Shown: positions 19,257 to 26,455 of the stretch, piece by piece
How positions within the stretch are numbered: position 1 is the first letter of the stretch
How the letters are laid out: each line of letters opens with the position of its first letter
Source: Devosia sp. Root413D1
Lineage (GTDB): Bacteria > Pseudomonadota > Alphaproteobacteria > Rhizobiales > Devosiaceae
Direction: 5' to 3'
DNA: 41,350 nucleotides
NCBI RefSeq assembly: GCF_001425235.1
Contig: NZ_LMEA01000010.1
Span: 512,438 to 553,787, forward strand
Translations under genes and position numbers: made by a program
The notes under the pieces: generated by a model
What the model was told of the DNA's origin: nothing
Database searches by the model: none
The model's input: the letters and a program-made list of their open reading frames with translations, nothing else

Positions 19257-19285
19257 TGGCTACCGGCTTTCTAGCGGTCTGGCAA
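19257..19285 (-). promoter_or_regulatory. Possible promoter of the GH2/importer A operon
   Basis: On the minus strand TTGCCA (19285-19280) and TAGCCA (19262-19257) are separated by 17 bases. The match to the -35/-10 consensus is moderate. It is supported mainly by lying between the two GCTAA palindromes. Confidence 0.3.
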
Positions 19286-19294
19286 GCGTTGCGG

Positions 19295-19313
19295 TTGCTA
19301 ATGAGTTTAGCAA
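19295..19313. promoter_or_regulatory. Candidate operator 2 in the GH2/lacI divergent region
   Basis: Arms TTGCTAA and TTAGCAA flank a 5-base spacer (TGAGT). The core half-site is the same GCTAA/TTAGC seen at 19231-19246. It overlaps the upstream edge of both divergent promoters, so one bound repressor could affect both. Confidence 0.5.
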
Positions 19314-19319
19314 GCGAAG

Positions 19320-19347
19320 TTGCGCACACGGCTCGAAGCCTGATAAT
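19320..19347 (+). promoter_or_regulatory. Promoter of the LacI-type gene
   Basis: TTGCGC (19320-19325), a 16-base spacer, then GATAAT (19342-19347), five of six matches to the -10 consensus. Transcription would start near 19354, immediately before the two repeats at 19359-19402. Confidence 0.5.
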
Positions 19348-19358
19348 GCTGCGCTTTG

Positions 19359-19402
19359 AAGACGTTAAACGAACGCTTCGCAAAGACGTTAAGCGAACGC
19401 TT
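19359..19402 (+). promoter_or_regulatory. Tandem 20-bp operator-like direct repeats before the LacI-type gene
   Basis: Two copies of AAGACGTTAARCGAACGCTT (19359-19378 and 19383-19402) differ at one base and are 24 bp apart. The second contains the palindrome AAGCG-AA-CGCTT. They lie between the likely start of transcription and the start codon, the classic place for autorepression by a LacI-family protein. Confidence 0.6.
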
Positions 19403-19422
19403 TAGACGTGTTGGGGGAAGTG

Positions 19423-20451
19423 GTGGCAAAGCGGCCGACCATGATCGAGATCGGTGAGCGTGCGGGGGTCTCGCAGGCCACGGTGTCGCTCGTCTTGAAC
19501 CGGGTGCCGAATGCGCGTGTGGCTGAAGCGACGCGGGCCAGGGTGATCGAGGCGGCTGAGGCGCTGGGCTATCGCAAGGGGCCACAGCACCACGTGCCCG
19601 AGAACAAGACCCTGGTGATCGGCCTGCTCATCGACGAAGTCACCACCACGCCGTTCGCCACGCCGTTCATCGAGGGAGCGCGCGAGGAGGCGGCACTGCA
19701 GGATGTGGTGGTCGCGACCTTCTCGACCCGCTCCGATCCCAAGCTCGAGAGCCTGGCGCTCGACATGCTGCTCAGCAACCAGATCATCGGCGTGCTCTAT
19801 GCCAGCCTCGTCACCCGGCCGGTCGAAGTGCCGGAGCGGCTGCGCGACGTGCCGACCGTGCTGCTCAACTGCTACGACAAGCAGCGCTACTACCCCTCGG
19901 TGGTGCCGGCCGACGTCACCGGCGGCTATGCCGCGACAGAGGCGCTGTTGAAGGCTGGGCACCGCCGCATCGCGCATCTCGCTGGCGAAAGCTGGATCCA
20001 GGCGGCCGACGACCGCGAGCGCGGCTATCGCCAGGCGCTCGCCTCATGGGACGTGCCGGTCGACGAGAACCTGATCATGCGCGGCGGCTGGACCATCCAT
20101 GGCGGGCGCGACCTGACGGCGCGGCTGCTCGATATGCCCAACCCGCCCACCGGCATCTTCGCCTTCAACGACCGCATGGCGGTCGGCGCCTACGGGGCGT
20201 TGCAGGCGCGCGGGCTGCGGGTGCCGGACGATATGTCGGTGGTCGGCTTCGATGACGAAGACACCAGCATGTACATGAATCCGCCGCTCTCGACGGTGGT
20301 GCTGCCGCACGAGGAGATGGCGCGCTGGGCGGTCGGCACGCTGCTCGACGAACAACTCCCCGCCGCCTCGCCGCGGCGGATCAAGATCGAGTGTCCGCTG
20401 ATCAGCCGCGGCTCTATCGGGCCGGTGCCGGTGCGGGCTGCGGCCGAGTAG
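19423..20451 (+). CDS. LacI-family transcriptional regulator of the GH2/importer A operon
   Basis: A 342-residue repressor. The N-terminal helix-turn-helix has TMIEIGERAGVSQATVSLVLN and the hinge helix region is ARVIEAAEALGYR; the rest is a periplasmic-binding-protein-like effector domain (GLLIDEV, a GHRRIAHLAGE segment, GFDDEDTS). The start is set at GTG 19423 because relatives begin with (M/V)AKRPTM and GGGGGAAG lies just upstream; earlier GTG/TTG codons at 19408-19420 are alternatives. It is divergent from GH2 and is expected to release DNA on binding a sugar related to the importer A substrate. Its 3' end overlaps the convergent membrane-protein gene by 38 bp. Confidence 0.87.
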   Translation: MAKRPTMIEIGERAGVSQATVSLVLNRVPNARVAEATRARVIEAAEALGYRKGPQHHVPENKTLVIGLLIDEVTTTPFATPFIEGAREEAALQDVVVATFSTRSDPKLESLALDMLLSNQIIGVLYASLVTRPVEVPERLRDVPTVLLNCYDKQRYYPSVVPADVTGGYAATEALLKAGHRRIAHLAGESWIQAADDRERGYRQALASWDVPVDENLIMRGGWTIHGGRDLTARLLDMPNPPTGIFAFNDRMAVGAYGALQARGLRVPDDMSVVGFDDEDTSMYMNPPLSTVVLPHEEMARWAVGTLLDEQLPAASPRRIKIECPLISRGSIGPVPVRAAAE

Positions 20452-21430
20452 CTTTCCGCAGCCGCTGCCAAGAGTACCAGCCCGCCGACAGCAGCACCAG
20501 CACGCCAACCGTCACCAGCGCCGCGGTCAGCGAGCTGCGCACGGGCTTCCCCATGAAATAGCGGGTGGCGAAGAAGCCGATATTGGAGAGCACCAGGAAG
20601 CTCAGCACGTGCCGCCCGGGCGTCAGCAGCACATTGGGTATGCTGACCCGCGCCGCGATGAAGCGGCAGAGCCAGAGATAGGCGATCAGGATCGCGGCCG
20701 GGCCGACGATCCACAGGATGGTCGGGGGGAAGCGGTTGGGAAACTGTCCGGTCTGGATCGTCACCCAGTAAAGGTAGCCGGTGATCGCCAGCGCTGGCAC
20801 GAAGTGCCAGGCGCGCACCGGATGGCTGCCGTACCAGATGCCGAGGAGGAACCAGGGCAGGTAGGGGAGGAGCGGGAAATTGGCGAAGCCGGTATGGCTG
20901 ACCAGGGTCGGCAGCAGCGGGACGATGGCGCCGGTGGTGTAGAAGGTCGTAGCGAGGCAGGCGAGCGTCGCGACGACCAGCAGCCACGGGTTGCGGCCGA
21001 TGGCGAGCAACGCCGGGCGCGCCACCAGCGTCAGCAGCGACAGCATGAAGAAGGTGGCAAGGAACTCGCTCCAGCCGAACAGCCGCTGCATGGTGACGAC
21101 GTCGAAGATCAGCTGCGGATCGAGCTTCTTGCGATCGACCAGCAAAGCGAAGGCGAAGGACGAGGCATAGACGGCCAGCAACAGCAGCAGCGAGGGCCGC
21201 AGCTGCCGCCAGAGGCTGCGCTTTCGCCCCTCCGGCTTGGGCAGGCCGAGACCGATGCCGAAGGCGAACAGGAAGCCCGGGAAGCTGACGAGGTTGGCAT
21301 ACTCGGCGAAGATCGCCGCCTCGGGCCTGGCCCGGAAGGTGATGAGCTGGACGACATGGGCGCCGACCATGCCGATGACCAAGAGGGTCTTGAGCAGGTC
21401 GAGGTCAGTGGCGCGGTTGGGGGTTTTCAC
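20414..21430 (-). CDS. Acyltransferase-3-like integral membrane protein
   Basis: A 338-residue protein with about ten hydrophobic segments and a short basic C-terminal tail rich in Pro and Ala. The N-terminus (RATDLDLLKTLLVIGMVGAH) matches the start of acyltransferase family 3 / OafA-type and related proteins, where the first helix carries the catalytic His; H25 is the candidate. Such proteins acylate exopolysaccharide, lipid A or other surface glycans. The start is GTG at 21430 with AAGGA upstream. It is a single gene, convergent and overlapping with the LacI-type gene. The specific acceptor cannot be told. Confidence 0.65.
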   Translation of the reverse strand: MKTPNRATDLDLLKTLLVIGMVGAHVVQLITFRARPEAAIFAEYANLVSFPGFLFAFGIGLGLPKPEGRKRSLWRQLRPSLLLLLAVYASSFAFALLVDRKKLDPQLIFDVVTMQRLFGWSEFLATFFMLSLLTLVARPALLAIGRNPWLLVVATLACLATTFYTTGAIVPLLPTLVSHTGFANFPLLPYLPWFLLGIWYGSHPVRAWHFVPALAITGYLYWVTIQTGQFPNRFPPTILWIVGPAAILIAYLWLCRFIAARVSIPNVLLTPGRHVLSFLVLSNIGFFATRYFMGKPVRSSLTAALVTVGVLVLLSAGWYSWQRLRKATRPQPAPAPAR

Positions 21431-21511
21431 GATCGATTCGGTTCCTTGGCAGGCATCAGCCGGTGGGCTTCAGGAGGGGCGCCCGATAGCCTGCCGGCGT
21501 TAGCGGTCCTA

Positions 21512-22507
21512 TTACTCCGGCAATGCATCGAGCTCGGGCCAGCCATCAGCGGTCCATCGGAGGGGCGAGAACTGGAGTTTCGACACGCCGAGGTCGTCAC
21601 CGTCGTAATAGTGGTAGGCGAGCATCTCGCCCTTTGAGGTGACGATGGCTTCCTGCCCGCCGGGACCGATGAAGCGGCCGGTCTTGCCCAGAAGCAGGGT
21701 GCCGCCGCCCGCGAGCATCGGCTTGCCGTCGCGATCGAGATAGGGACCGGTCACTGCGTCGGCGCGGCCGACGCGCATGTTGTAGGTGCTGTCGAGCTGC
21801 TTGCAGCACTGGTCGAACGACACGAACAGGTAGAACCGCCCCTCGTGCTCGAGAATGCTGGCCGCTTCGATGCCGGCGCCCTGGCGTGAGGCGAGGTCAT
21901 GGGTCGGGGTATCCGGCGTGAGCAGCTTGCCAGAGGCCGGATCGAGCTCCCGCATTTTGATGCCGTCCCAGAACGAGCCGTAGGCAAGGAAGGCGCGGCC
22001 GTCGCTGAGGTCGATGCGCCAGGGGTCGATGGCGTTCCAGTTGTCCTTGCCGTTGGATTTGAGCACCAGGCCCTGATCCTCCCAGCCCTCGCCGGGTTTC
22101 TCGGGGTCGAGCGCGGCATTGGTCATCAGCCCGATGGCGCTGGTGTTGATGCCGAACGAGGACACCGAATAGTAGAGGTTCCAGGTCTCGCCGTGCCTGC
22201 TGACCGATGGCGCCCAGATGTTGAGCGACTGGTAGCCGAGTTCCTTCCGCTCCCATTTGGGGACGCCCTTGCCGATCGATCCGGCGTCGGTCCAGGCAAT
22301 GCCATCCGGCGAGGTCTTGGCGCGAATGGCGCCGCGATAGAGCCCGCCCTCCTGTCCGGTCTGGAAGGCGACGAATTTGCCGTCGACCTCGATCACCGTG
22401 GGGTCATGGATCCTGATGTCGCCGGTCAGCGTCGGCTGCACATCGGCGGCCAGCGCCGGCGACACGAGGCCGCAGAGCAGCGTGGCCACCGCAAGGGATC
22501 GAAACAT
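21512..22507 (-). CDS. Secreted GH43 glycosidase, endo-arabinanase-like
   Basis: Periplasmic or exported inverting glycosidase of 331 aa with a Sec signal peptide (residues 1-20, SPALAAD). Five-bladed propeller signatures give the three catalytic carboxylates: D35 in IHDPTV, D161 in AIDPWR and E214 in GIEAAS. The IWAPSV segment is typical of the family. The motif set is closest to arabinan endo-1,5-alpha-L-arabinanases, though arabinofuranosidase or xylosidase activity is possible. The ATG at 22507 (not the upstream one) follows GGAGGAG and begins the signal peptide. It is divergent from the transglycosylase gene. It could act on plant L-arabinan and feed nearby importers. Confidence 0.83.
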   Translation of the reverse strand: MFRSLAVATLLCGLVSPALAADVQPTLTGDIRIHDPTVIEVDGKFVAFQTGQEGGLYRGAIRAKTSPDGIAWTDAGSIGKGVPKWERKELGYQSLNIWAPSVSRHGETWNLYYSVSSFGINTSAIGLMTNAALDPEKPGEGWEDQGLVLKSNGKDNWNAIDPWRIDLSDGRAFLAYGSFWDGIKMRELDPASGKLLTPDTPTHDLASRQGAGIEAASILEHEGRFYLFVSFDQCCKQLDSTYNMRVGRADAVTGPYLDRDGKPMLAGGGTLLLGKTGRFIGPGGQEAIVTSKGEMLAYHYYDGDDLGVSKLQFSPLRWTADGWPELDALPE

Positions 22508-22568
22508 GGCACTCCTCCGACGCGATGAAAGGGGCGAAGGCATCCCAGAGATTGGCGGCGGGTGTCAA

Positions 22569-22584
22569 CCGATCACGCGATCGG
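22569..22584. promoter_or_regulatory. Inverted repeat between GH43 and transglycosylase genes
   Basis: CCGATC-ACGC-GATCGG is a perfect 6-bp inverted repeat with a 4-base centre, in the divergent spacer of about 200 bp. It may be an operator or a small hairpin in the leader of the GH43 gene. Confidence 0.3.
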
Positions 22585-22708
22585 GAACACGTGGGTAACG
22601 CGATCTTAATTTCGTTCAGGAGAATAGACGAGAAACCGTCGGCCAATTGTGCCGGCAGATCGGCCCAGCGTTCTATCCGGGCCGCCCCTCTTGTGCAGAG
22701 GCGCCTTC

Positions 22709-23923
22709 ATGTACCGCGTAAACAAGCCCATCGAATTCTCTGTTTCCCGTCGTAGTTTCGGTATCGGCGCTGCTGCGCTGATCGCTTCGTCGGCGTTCAC
22801 GCCGGCCTTTGCCAGCGTCGGTGGCTTCGTCGACCAGACCTGGCAGCGGGCCAAGGCGCGCGGCGTGTCGAAGCGGGTGTTCGACATCGCGATGGGCGAT
22901 TTCAAGCCGATCGGCTCGGTGCTCGAGCTCAGCAAGAAGCAGCCGGAATTCGTCTCCACCGCCGCCGACTATGTGGTGAAGCGGGTCAGCGACGCGCGCA
23001 TCAGTACCGGTCACGAGATGCGCGGCGAATGGGCCAAGACGCTGAAGGCAGTGAGCGAGCGCTACGGCGTGCAGGGCGAGATCATCCTCGCCATCTGGGG
23101 CATCGAGACCAATTTCGGCGGGTTCCTGGGCGGCACCAACACGGTGCACGCGCTGGCGACGCTGGCCTATGGCGGCTATCGCACCGATTTCTTCGGCTCC
23201 GAGCTCATCACTTCGCTCGAGATCCTCGAGGGCGGGCATGTGCGCGCCAAGGACATGGTCGGCTCGTGGGCCGGCGCCATGGGCCTGCCGCAGTTCATGC
23301 CGTCGAGCTTCATGAAATACGCCGTCGACTTCAAGGGCGATGGCCACAAGGACATCTGGGGCTCGGTGCCCGATGCACAGGCCTCGATCGCCAACTACCT
23401 TAAGTCGTTCGGCTGGCGAGCAGGGGAAACCTGGGGTTACGAGGTAAAGCTCGCGCGCGACTTCAACTACCAGAACGTCTGGCAAGGCCTCACCGCGACC
23501 CTGGGCGACTGGCGCGGCGTCGGCGTTGTCCGCGCCAACGGCAAGCCGTTCCCGCGCGACAGCGATACCGCCCGGCTCTACATGCCGATGGGCGGCAACG
23601 GCCCGGTGTTCGCCGTGCTGCCGAATTTCGGGGTGATCAAGCGCTACAACAACTCCGACAGCTATGCGCTGGCCGTCGGCCACCTCGCGGACCGGATCCT
23701 CGGCGGCAAGGGTTTTTCGGTGGCCTGGCCGAAGGACACTGCGCTCAACGCCGATGGCCGGAAGCAGGTGCAGGCGAAGCTCTTGAAGAAGGGCTACGAG
23801 ATCGGCAAGCCCGATGGCGAGATCGGGCCGAAGACGCGAGCCGCGGTGATCGACTGGCAGACACGCGCCGGGCTGCTGCCGGATGGGCATGTGTCGGGGA
23901 ATCTGCTGAACGCGCTGAGCTGA
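22709..23923 (+). CDS. Lytic murein transglycosylase (MltB-like) with peptidoglycan-binding domain
   Basis: Cleaves the MurNAc-GlcNAc bond of peptidoglycan with formation of 1,6-anhydro-MurNAc. The 404-residue protein has an N-terminal targeting sequence with twin arginines (SRRSFGIG, residues 13-20), so it may use the Tat route, although related soluble MltB proteins often use Sec. The catalytic domain (about 37-335) has the active-site Glu E133 in IWGIETNFG, and a MGLPQFMPSSF segment typical of the family. Residues about 345-404 form a PG_binding_1 domain (QVQAKLLKKGY, IGPKTRAAV). ATG 22709 is chosen because it starts the targeting signal. It is a housekeeping gene, apparently unrelated to the sugar operons. 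Confidence 0.88.
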   Translation: MYRVNKPIEFSVSRRSFGIGAAALIASSAFTPAFASVGGFVDQTWQRAKARGVSKRVFDIAMGDFKPIGSVLELSKKQPEFVSTAADYVVKRVSDARISTGHEMRGEWAKTLKAVSERYGVQGEIILAIWGIETNFGGFLGGTNTVHALATLAYGGYRTDFFGSELITSLEILEGGHVRAKDMVGSWAGAMGLPQFMPSSFMKYAVDFKGDGHKDIWGSVPDAQASIANYLKSFGWRAGETWGYEVKLARDFNYQNVWQGLTATLGDWRGVGVVRANGKPFPRDSDTARLYMPMGGNGPVFAVLPNFGVIKRYNNSDSYALAVGHLADRILGGKGFSVAWPKDTALNADGRKQVQAKLLKKGYEIGKPDGEIGPKTRAAVIDWQTRAGLLPDGHVSGNLLNALS

Positions 23924-23941
23924 GGCGGTTTTCGACTAGAT

Positions 23942-24077
23942 GGCCGGTGCGGGCTGACCCCCACCCCTGTCCCCTCCCCGCAAGGGGGAGGGAGACCAAA
24001 ACACTGATATCGAAGTTATCGTCTCCCTCCCCCTGTTTCAGGGGAGGGGCAGGGGTGGGGGTCAGCCCGCGCCGGCC
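23942..24077. repeat. 136-bp palindromic repeat (long inverted repeat)
   Basis: Outer arms of about 35 bases (from 23942 and ending at 24077) match with one substitution and one single-base gap. Smaller nested hairpins sit inside each arm (TCCCC-GCAA-GGGGGA type). The central part carries GACCAAAACACTG, which reappears in reverse orientation in the copy at 37973-38108. It lies between convergent genes and so could also stop transcription from both sides. No coding capacity or transposase. Confidence 0.85.
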
Positions 24078-24091
24078 TTTCAGTAAACCCC

Positions 24092-25231
24092 TCAAATCAC
24101 CTCAAGATAATCCCGCCCCGGCAGCGCTTCGAACGGCGCCGTCGGCAGGGTCTGGTACCAGAACGCCACCGAGGCGATGTCGTCCTGCAGCGGCAGGTAG
24201 CGGCGGGTGTTGCGGTTCTCGGTGCGCCAGCCGAGCGCCTGGATGGTGACCTTCAGGTCGCTTTCGAAGCGGATGGGGTCGCTCAGGTGCCAGCGATACA
24301 TGCCGAAGCGGGTCTGGCTGCGATAGGTGCCGTCGGGACGCAGCACCTGCGGCAGGCCGGCATAGGGGGTGGAGAACTCGCGATAGCGGCTGTCCATGGT
24401 GGCATCGACCACGCCGCCGTCGAAATTATAGGCGCCGCAGAAATAGTCCTCGGTGCCGGTGCCGCAGATGGTGGGGAACGCCTTGTCCCCATCCATGAAG
24501 AACTTGATCTCGCCTTCACCCCACCAGCCGGAATTGTTCACCCCCCAGGCCATGTAGGTGCCGACATAGTGGCCGCGCCCCTTGATGCCATCGAGGATGG
24601 TGTAATCGGTGCCGTAGGGCAGGGGGTTGGTGCGACGGAACTTGGCGTGGAAATAGGCCGCGTCTTCCGGCACCTCGGTCAGGGTGTAGTTGATCTGGTA
24701 GTAGATGATGCCGAAATCGTCGGGGTCGGTATTCTCGATCTCGATGCGCGCGGCCTTGCGGAACGGCATCTCCCAGTAGCAGTTGAAGGCGCGGCCGGGG
24801 TTGACGCAGACGGCGAGCGAGTTGATCTGGGCGAACTGGCCCCAGCCCATGCAGAAGAAATCGCCGAGCGGCGCCTCGACCGAGGGGTTCTCCTGATCGT
24901 CCCACCACATGCGGATGATGAGGCTCCGCCAGCGCAGGTTCGCCGTGGTCAGCCAGATCTGCTGGATGGCGCCCATGCCCTCGATATCGGCAAGGACGCG
25001 GGTTTCGCCCGGTTCGATCCGGATCGAGGGCGATACCTTCCAGCCCTGGCCATTGCCTTCGGGGCCGAGCCCCTTGGCGTGCACGGCGCCGGTGCCTTCG
25101 GTGGCCATGCCGCCCTTACCCTTCTCGCCGGTGAAATTCTCGGGCGAGATCGAGCGGGTCCTGGCCGGCGACAGCCGGTAGAGGTTCGAGAGGTTGACGC
25201 CAAGTCCGTTGAACGGCGTAGTCATTTTCAT
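24092..25231 (-). CDS. DUF2961 / GH172 family glycosidase, copy 2
   Basis: A 379-residue cytoplasmic protein without signal peptide. DUF2961 is CAZy family GH172, whose characterised members are exo-alpha-D-arabinofuranosidases, alpha-D-fructofuranosidases and difructose-dianhydride enzymes. Hallmarks present: WWDDQENPSVEAPLGDFF (109-126), a GRGHYVGTY segment, GWWGEGE with candidate catalytic E239, MDGD, and GTGTEDYF with candidate E261. It overlaps the first copy by the sequence ATGA; an in-frame ATG at 25225 has better Shine-Dalgarno spacing and is the alternative start. The two copies are clearly diverged paralogs, which suggests different linkages or joint action. It is last in the importer B operon. 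Confidence 0.88.
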   Translation of the reverse strand: MKMTTPFNGLGVNLSNLYRLSPARTRSISPENFTGEKGKGGMATEGTGAVHAKGLGPEGNGQGWKVSPSIRIEPGETRVLADIEGMGAIQQIWLTTANLRWRSLIIRMWWDDQENPSVEAPLGDFFCMGWGQFAQINSLAVCVNPGRAFNCYWEMPFRKAARIEIENTDPDDFGIIYYQINYTLTEVPEDAAYFHAKFRRTNPLPYGTDYTILDGIKGRGHYVGTYMAWGVNNSGWWGEGEIKFFMDGDKAFPTICGTGTEDYFCGAYNFDGGVVDATMDSRYREFSTPYAGLPQVLRPDGTYRSQTRFGMYRWHLSDPIRFESDLKVTIQALGWRTENRNTRRYLPLQDDIASVAFWYQTLPTAPFEALPGRDYLEVI

Positions 25232-26397
25232 TGTCCCTGGAATGGATAGCGGAAATGCGGGATGCGCTCGGCAACCGGCGGTAGCGGATCGAACGGCTTG
25301 TGCGGCTCGGCCTGATACCAGAACGCCACCGACGAGATGTCGTCCGACCGGCCATTGGCGTGGCCGTGCTCGATGCTGACCTTGATGCGCTCCTTGAAGA
25401 TCAAGGGGTCCTCGATGTGCCAGCGATAGAGCGTCACCGGCTCGGTCCAGTTCGGGCCGCCGGCGGCGATGATGCCGTGATAGGGCGCCGAGTACTCCTC
25501 GGTGGGGCACCAGGCGGTGTTGAAATAATCCTCGGTGCCGGTGCCATGCAGGGTCGGCGGCCACTGGTCGTTGGCGCCGGGGGCGCTTTCGGGACGCGGC
25601 TCGATCAGCGCGGCTTTCGGGCCGATGCGCGGATCGGGCTTGCGCACCGTGTCGGGCACCGAGAGGCCGGGGGCGCCGTCGATCCAGATCATGTCGTCGC
25701 CTTCGCCGTACCAATCCCAGGACCGCGACAGGCGCTGCGACTGCACCGAGAACAGCACGCCGACATAGTGGCCGTGGCCTTCGGCATCGAGGATCACGTA
25801 GTTGCGCTTGCCGTCGACATTCTCGCCGCCGAACAGATGCTGCTCGTTGGTCTTATTGGCCTCGCTGACTCCCGCCGGCCGATCCTGCCGATACTGGGCG
25901 TGGAAGCGCCCCATGCCGTCCTCGAGCCGATCATGCAGCTCGAGGTCGACATAGTAGTAGAACAGCAGGTCGACCTCGGACTCGTTGGTGATGGTCAACC
26001 GCATCGAGCTGCCGAACGGCATCGGGAAGTAGCTGTTGAAAGCCTTGCCGTCTTGCGGGCTCGCCTGCACCGGCAGCGAGGCGAAGTTCCGGGTTTTGGC
26101 ATGGCCCATGCCGAAGAAATCGCCGATCGGGCTCTCGACGCTCGGTTCGGTCTCGCCGTCCCAATAGGCGCGCAGCACGATCTTTCTGAGGTAATGGTCG
26201 GCCGACGAGGCTAGGGTGGCCCAGATATGGGTGATGATGCCGGCGCCCTGGTGCTCGGCGATCACGACGGTCTTCCCCGGTTCGATATGCAGCCGGTCGT
26301 CGTTGCCGCCGGTGCGGTCATAGCTCGAAAAGCGCCGGCTCTGCGCCTCGCGCAGTTTTGCTAGTCCCCGTAGCGGCGAGAGGCCCGCATTGGTCAT
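25228..26397 (-). CDS. DUF2961 / GH172 family glycosidase, copy 1
   Basis: A 389-residue cytoplasmic GH172 protein. It shares AYWDGETEPSVESPIGDFF, the GHGHYVGVLF segment, WYGEGDDMIWIDG (candidate E232) and GTGTEDYF (candidate E289). Between these two glutamates it has an insert of about 35 residues (VRKPDPRIGPKAAL and following) that the second copy lacks, so the active-site rim probably differs. It starts at ATG 26397 after AAGGAG. It follows the permease genes of importer B. GH172 proteins form oligomers in characterised cases; a mixed assembly of the two copies is possible but not shown. Confidence 0.88.
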   Translation of the reverse strand: MTNAGLSPLRGLAKLREAQSRRFSSYDRTGGNDDRLHIEPGKTVVIAEHQGAGIITHIWATLASSADHYLRKIVLRAYWDGETEPSVESPIGDFFGMGHAKTRNFASLPVQASPQDGKAFNSYFPMPFGSSMRLTITNESEVDLLFYYYVDLELHDRLEDGMGRFHAQYRQDRPAGVSEANKTNEQHLFGGENVDGKRNYVILDAEGHGHYVGVLFSVQSQRLSRSWDWYGEGDDMIWIDGAPGLSVPDTVRKPDPRIGPKAALIEPRPESAPGANDQWPPTLHGTGTEDYFNTAWCPTEEYSAPYHGIIAAGGPNWTEPVTLYRWHIEDPLIFKERIKVSIEHGHANGRSDDISSVAFWYQAEPHKPFDPLPPVAERIPHFRYPFQGQ

Positions 26398-26421
26398 AGA
26401 AATCTCCTTGGGGGCTCGGGT

Positions 26422-26449
26422 CTATTTCAGGCCGCTGGTTTTTTGCATG
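26422..26449 (-). pseudogene. Vestige of a permease C-terminus
   Basis: The 21 bases at 26422-26442 repeat those at 26456-26476, the very end of the MalG-like gene, with two differences. Read on the minus strand both encode K-T-S-G-L-K-stop, and both differences are synonymous. An ATG-CAA precedes the vestige. It seems to be the tail of a second permease copy left by duplication and deletion, 34 bp from the living one. Confidence 0.5.
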
Positions 26450-26455
26450 GTCGGC

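Noticed and set aside
22709-22830. Lipoprotein signal for the MltB-like protein
   Set aside because: There is no cysteine in a lipobox position; the N-terminus carries a twin-arginine motif and an Ala-rich hydrophobic core instead.
23942-24077. CRISPR array or riboswitch
   Set aside because: There is one inverted repeat, not regularly spaced direct repeats, and no metabolite-binding architecture; it is a dispersed palindromic element.
24092-25714. Longer start for the second GH172 gene (540 codons)
   Set aside because: The extra N-terminal part overlaps the first GH172 gene in another frame; the ATGA overlap at 25228-25231 gives the natural start.
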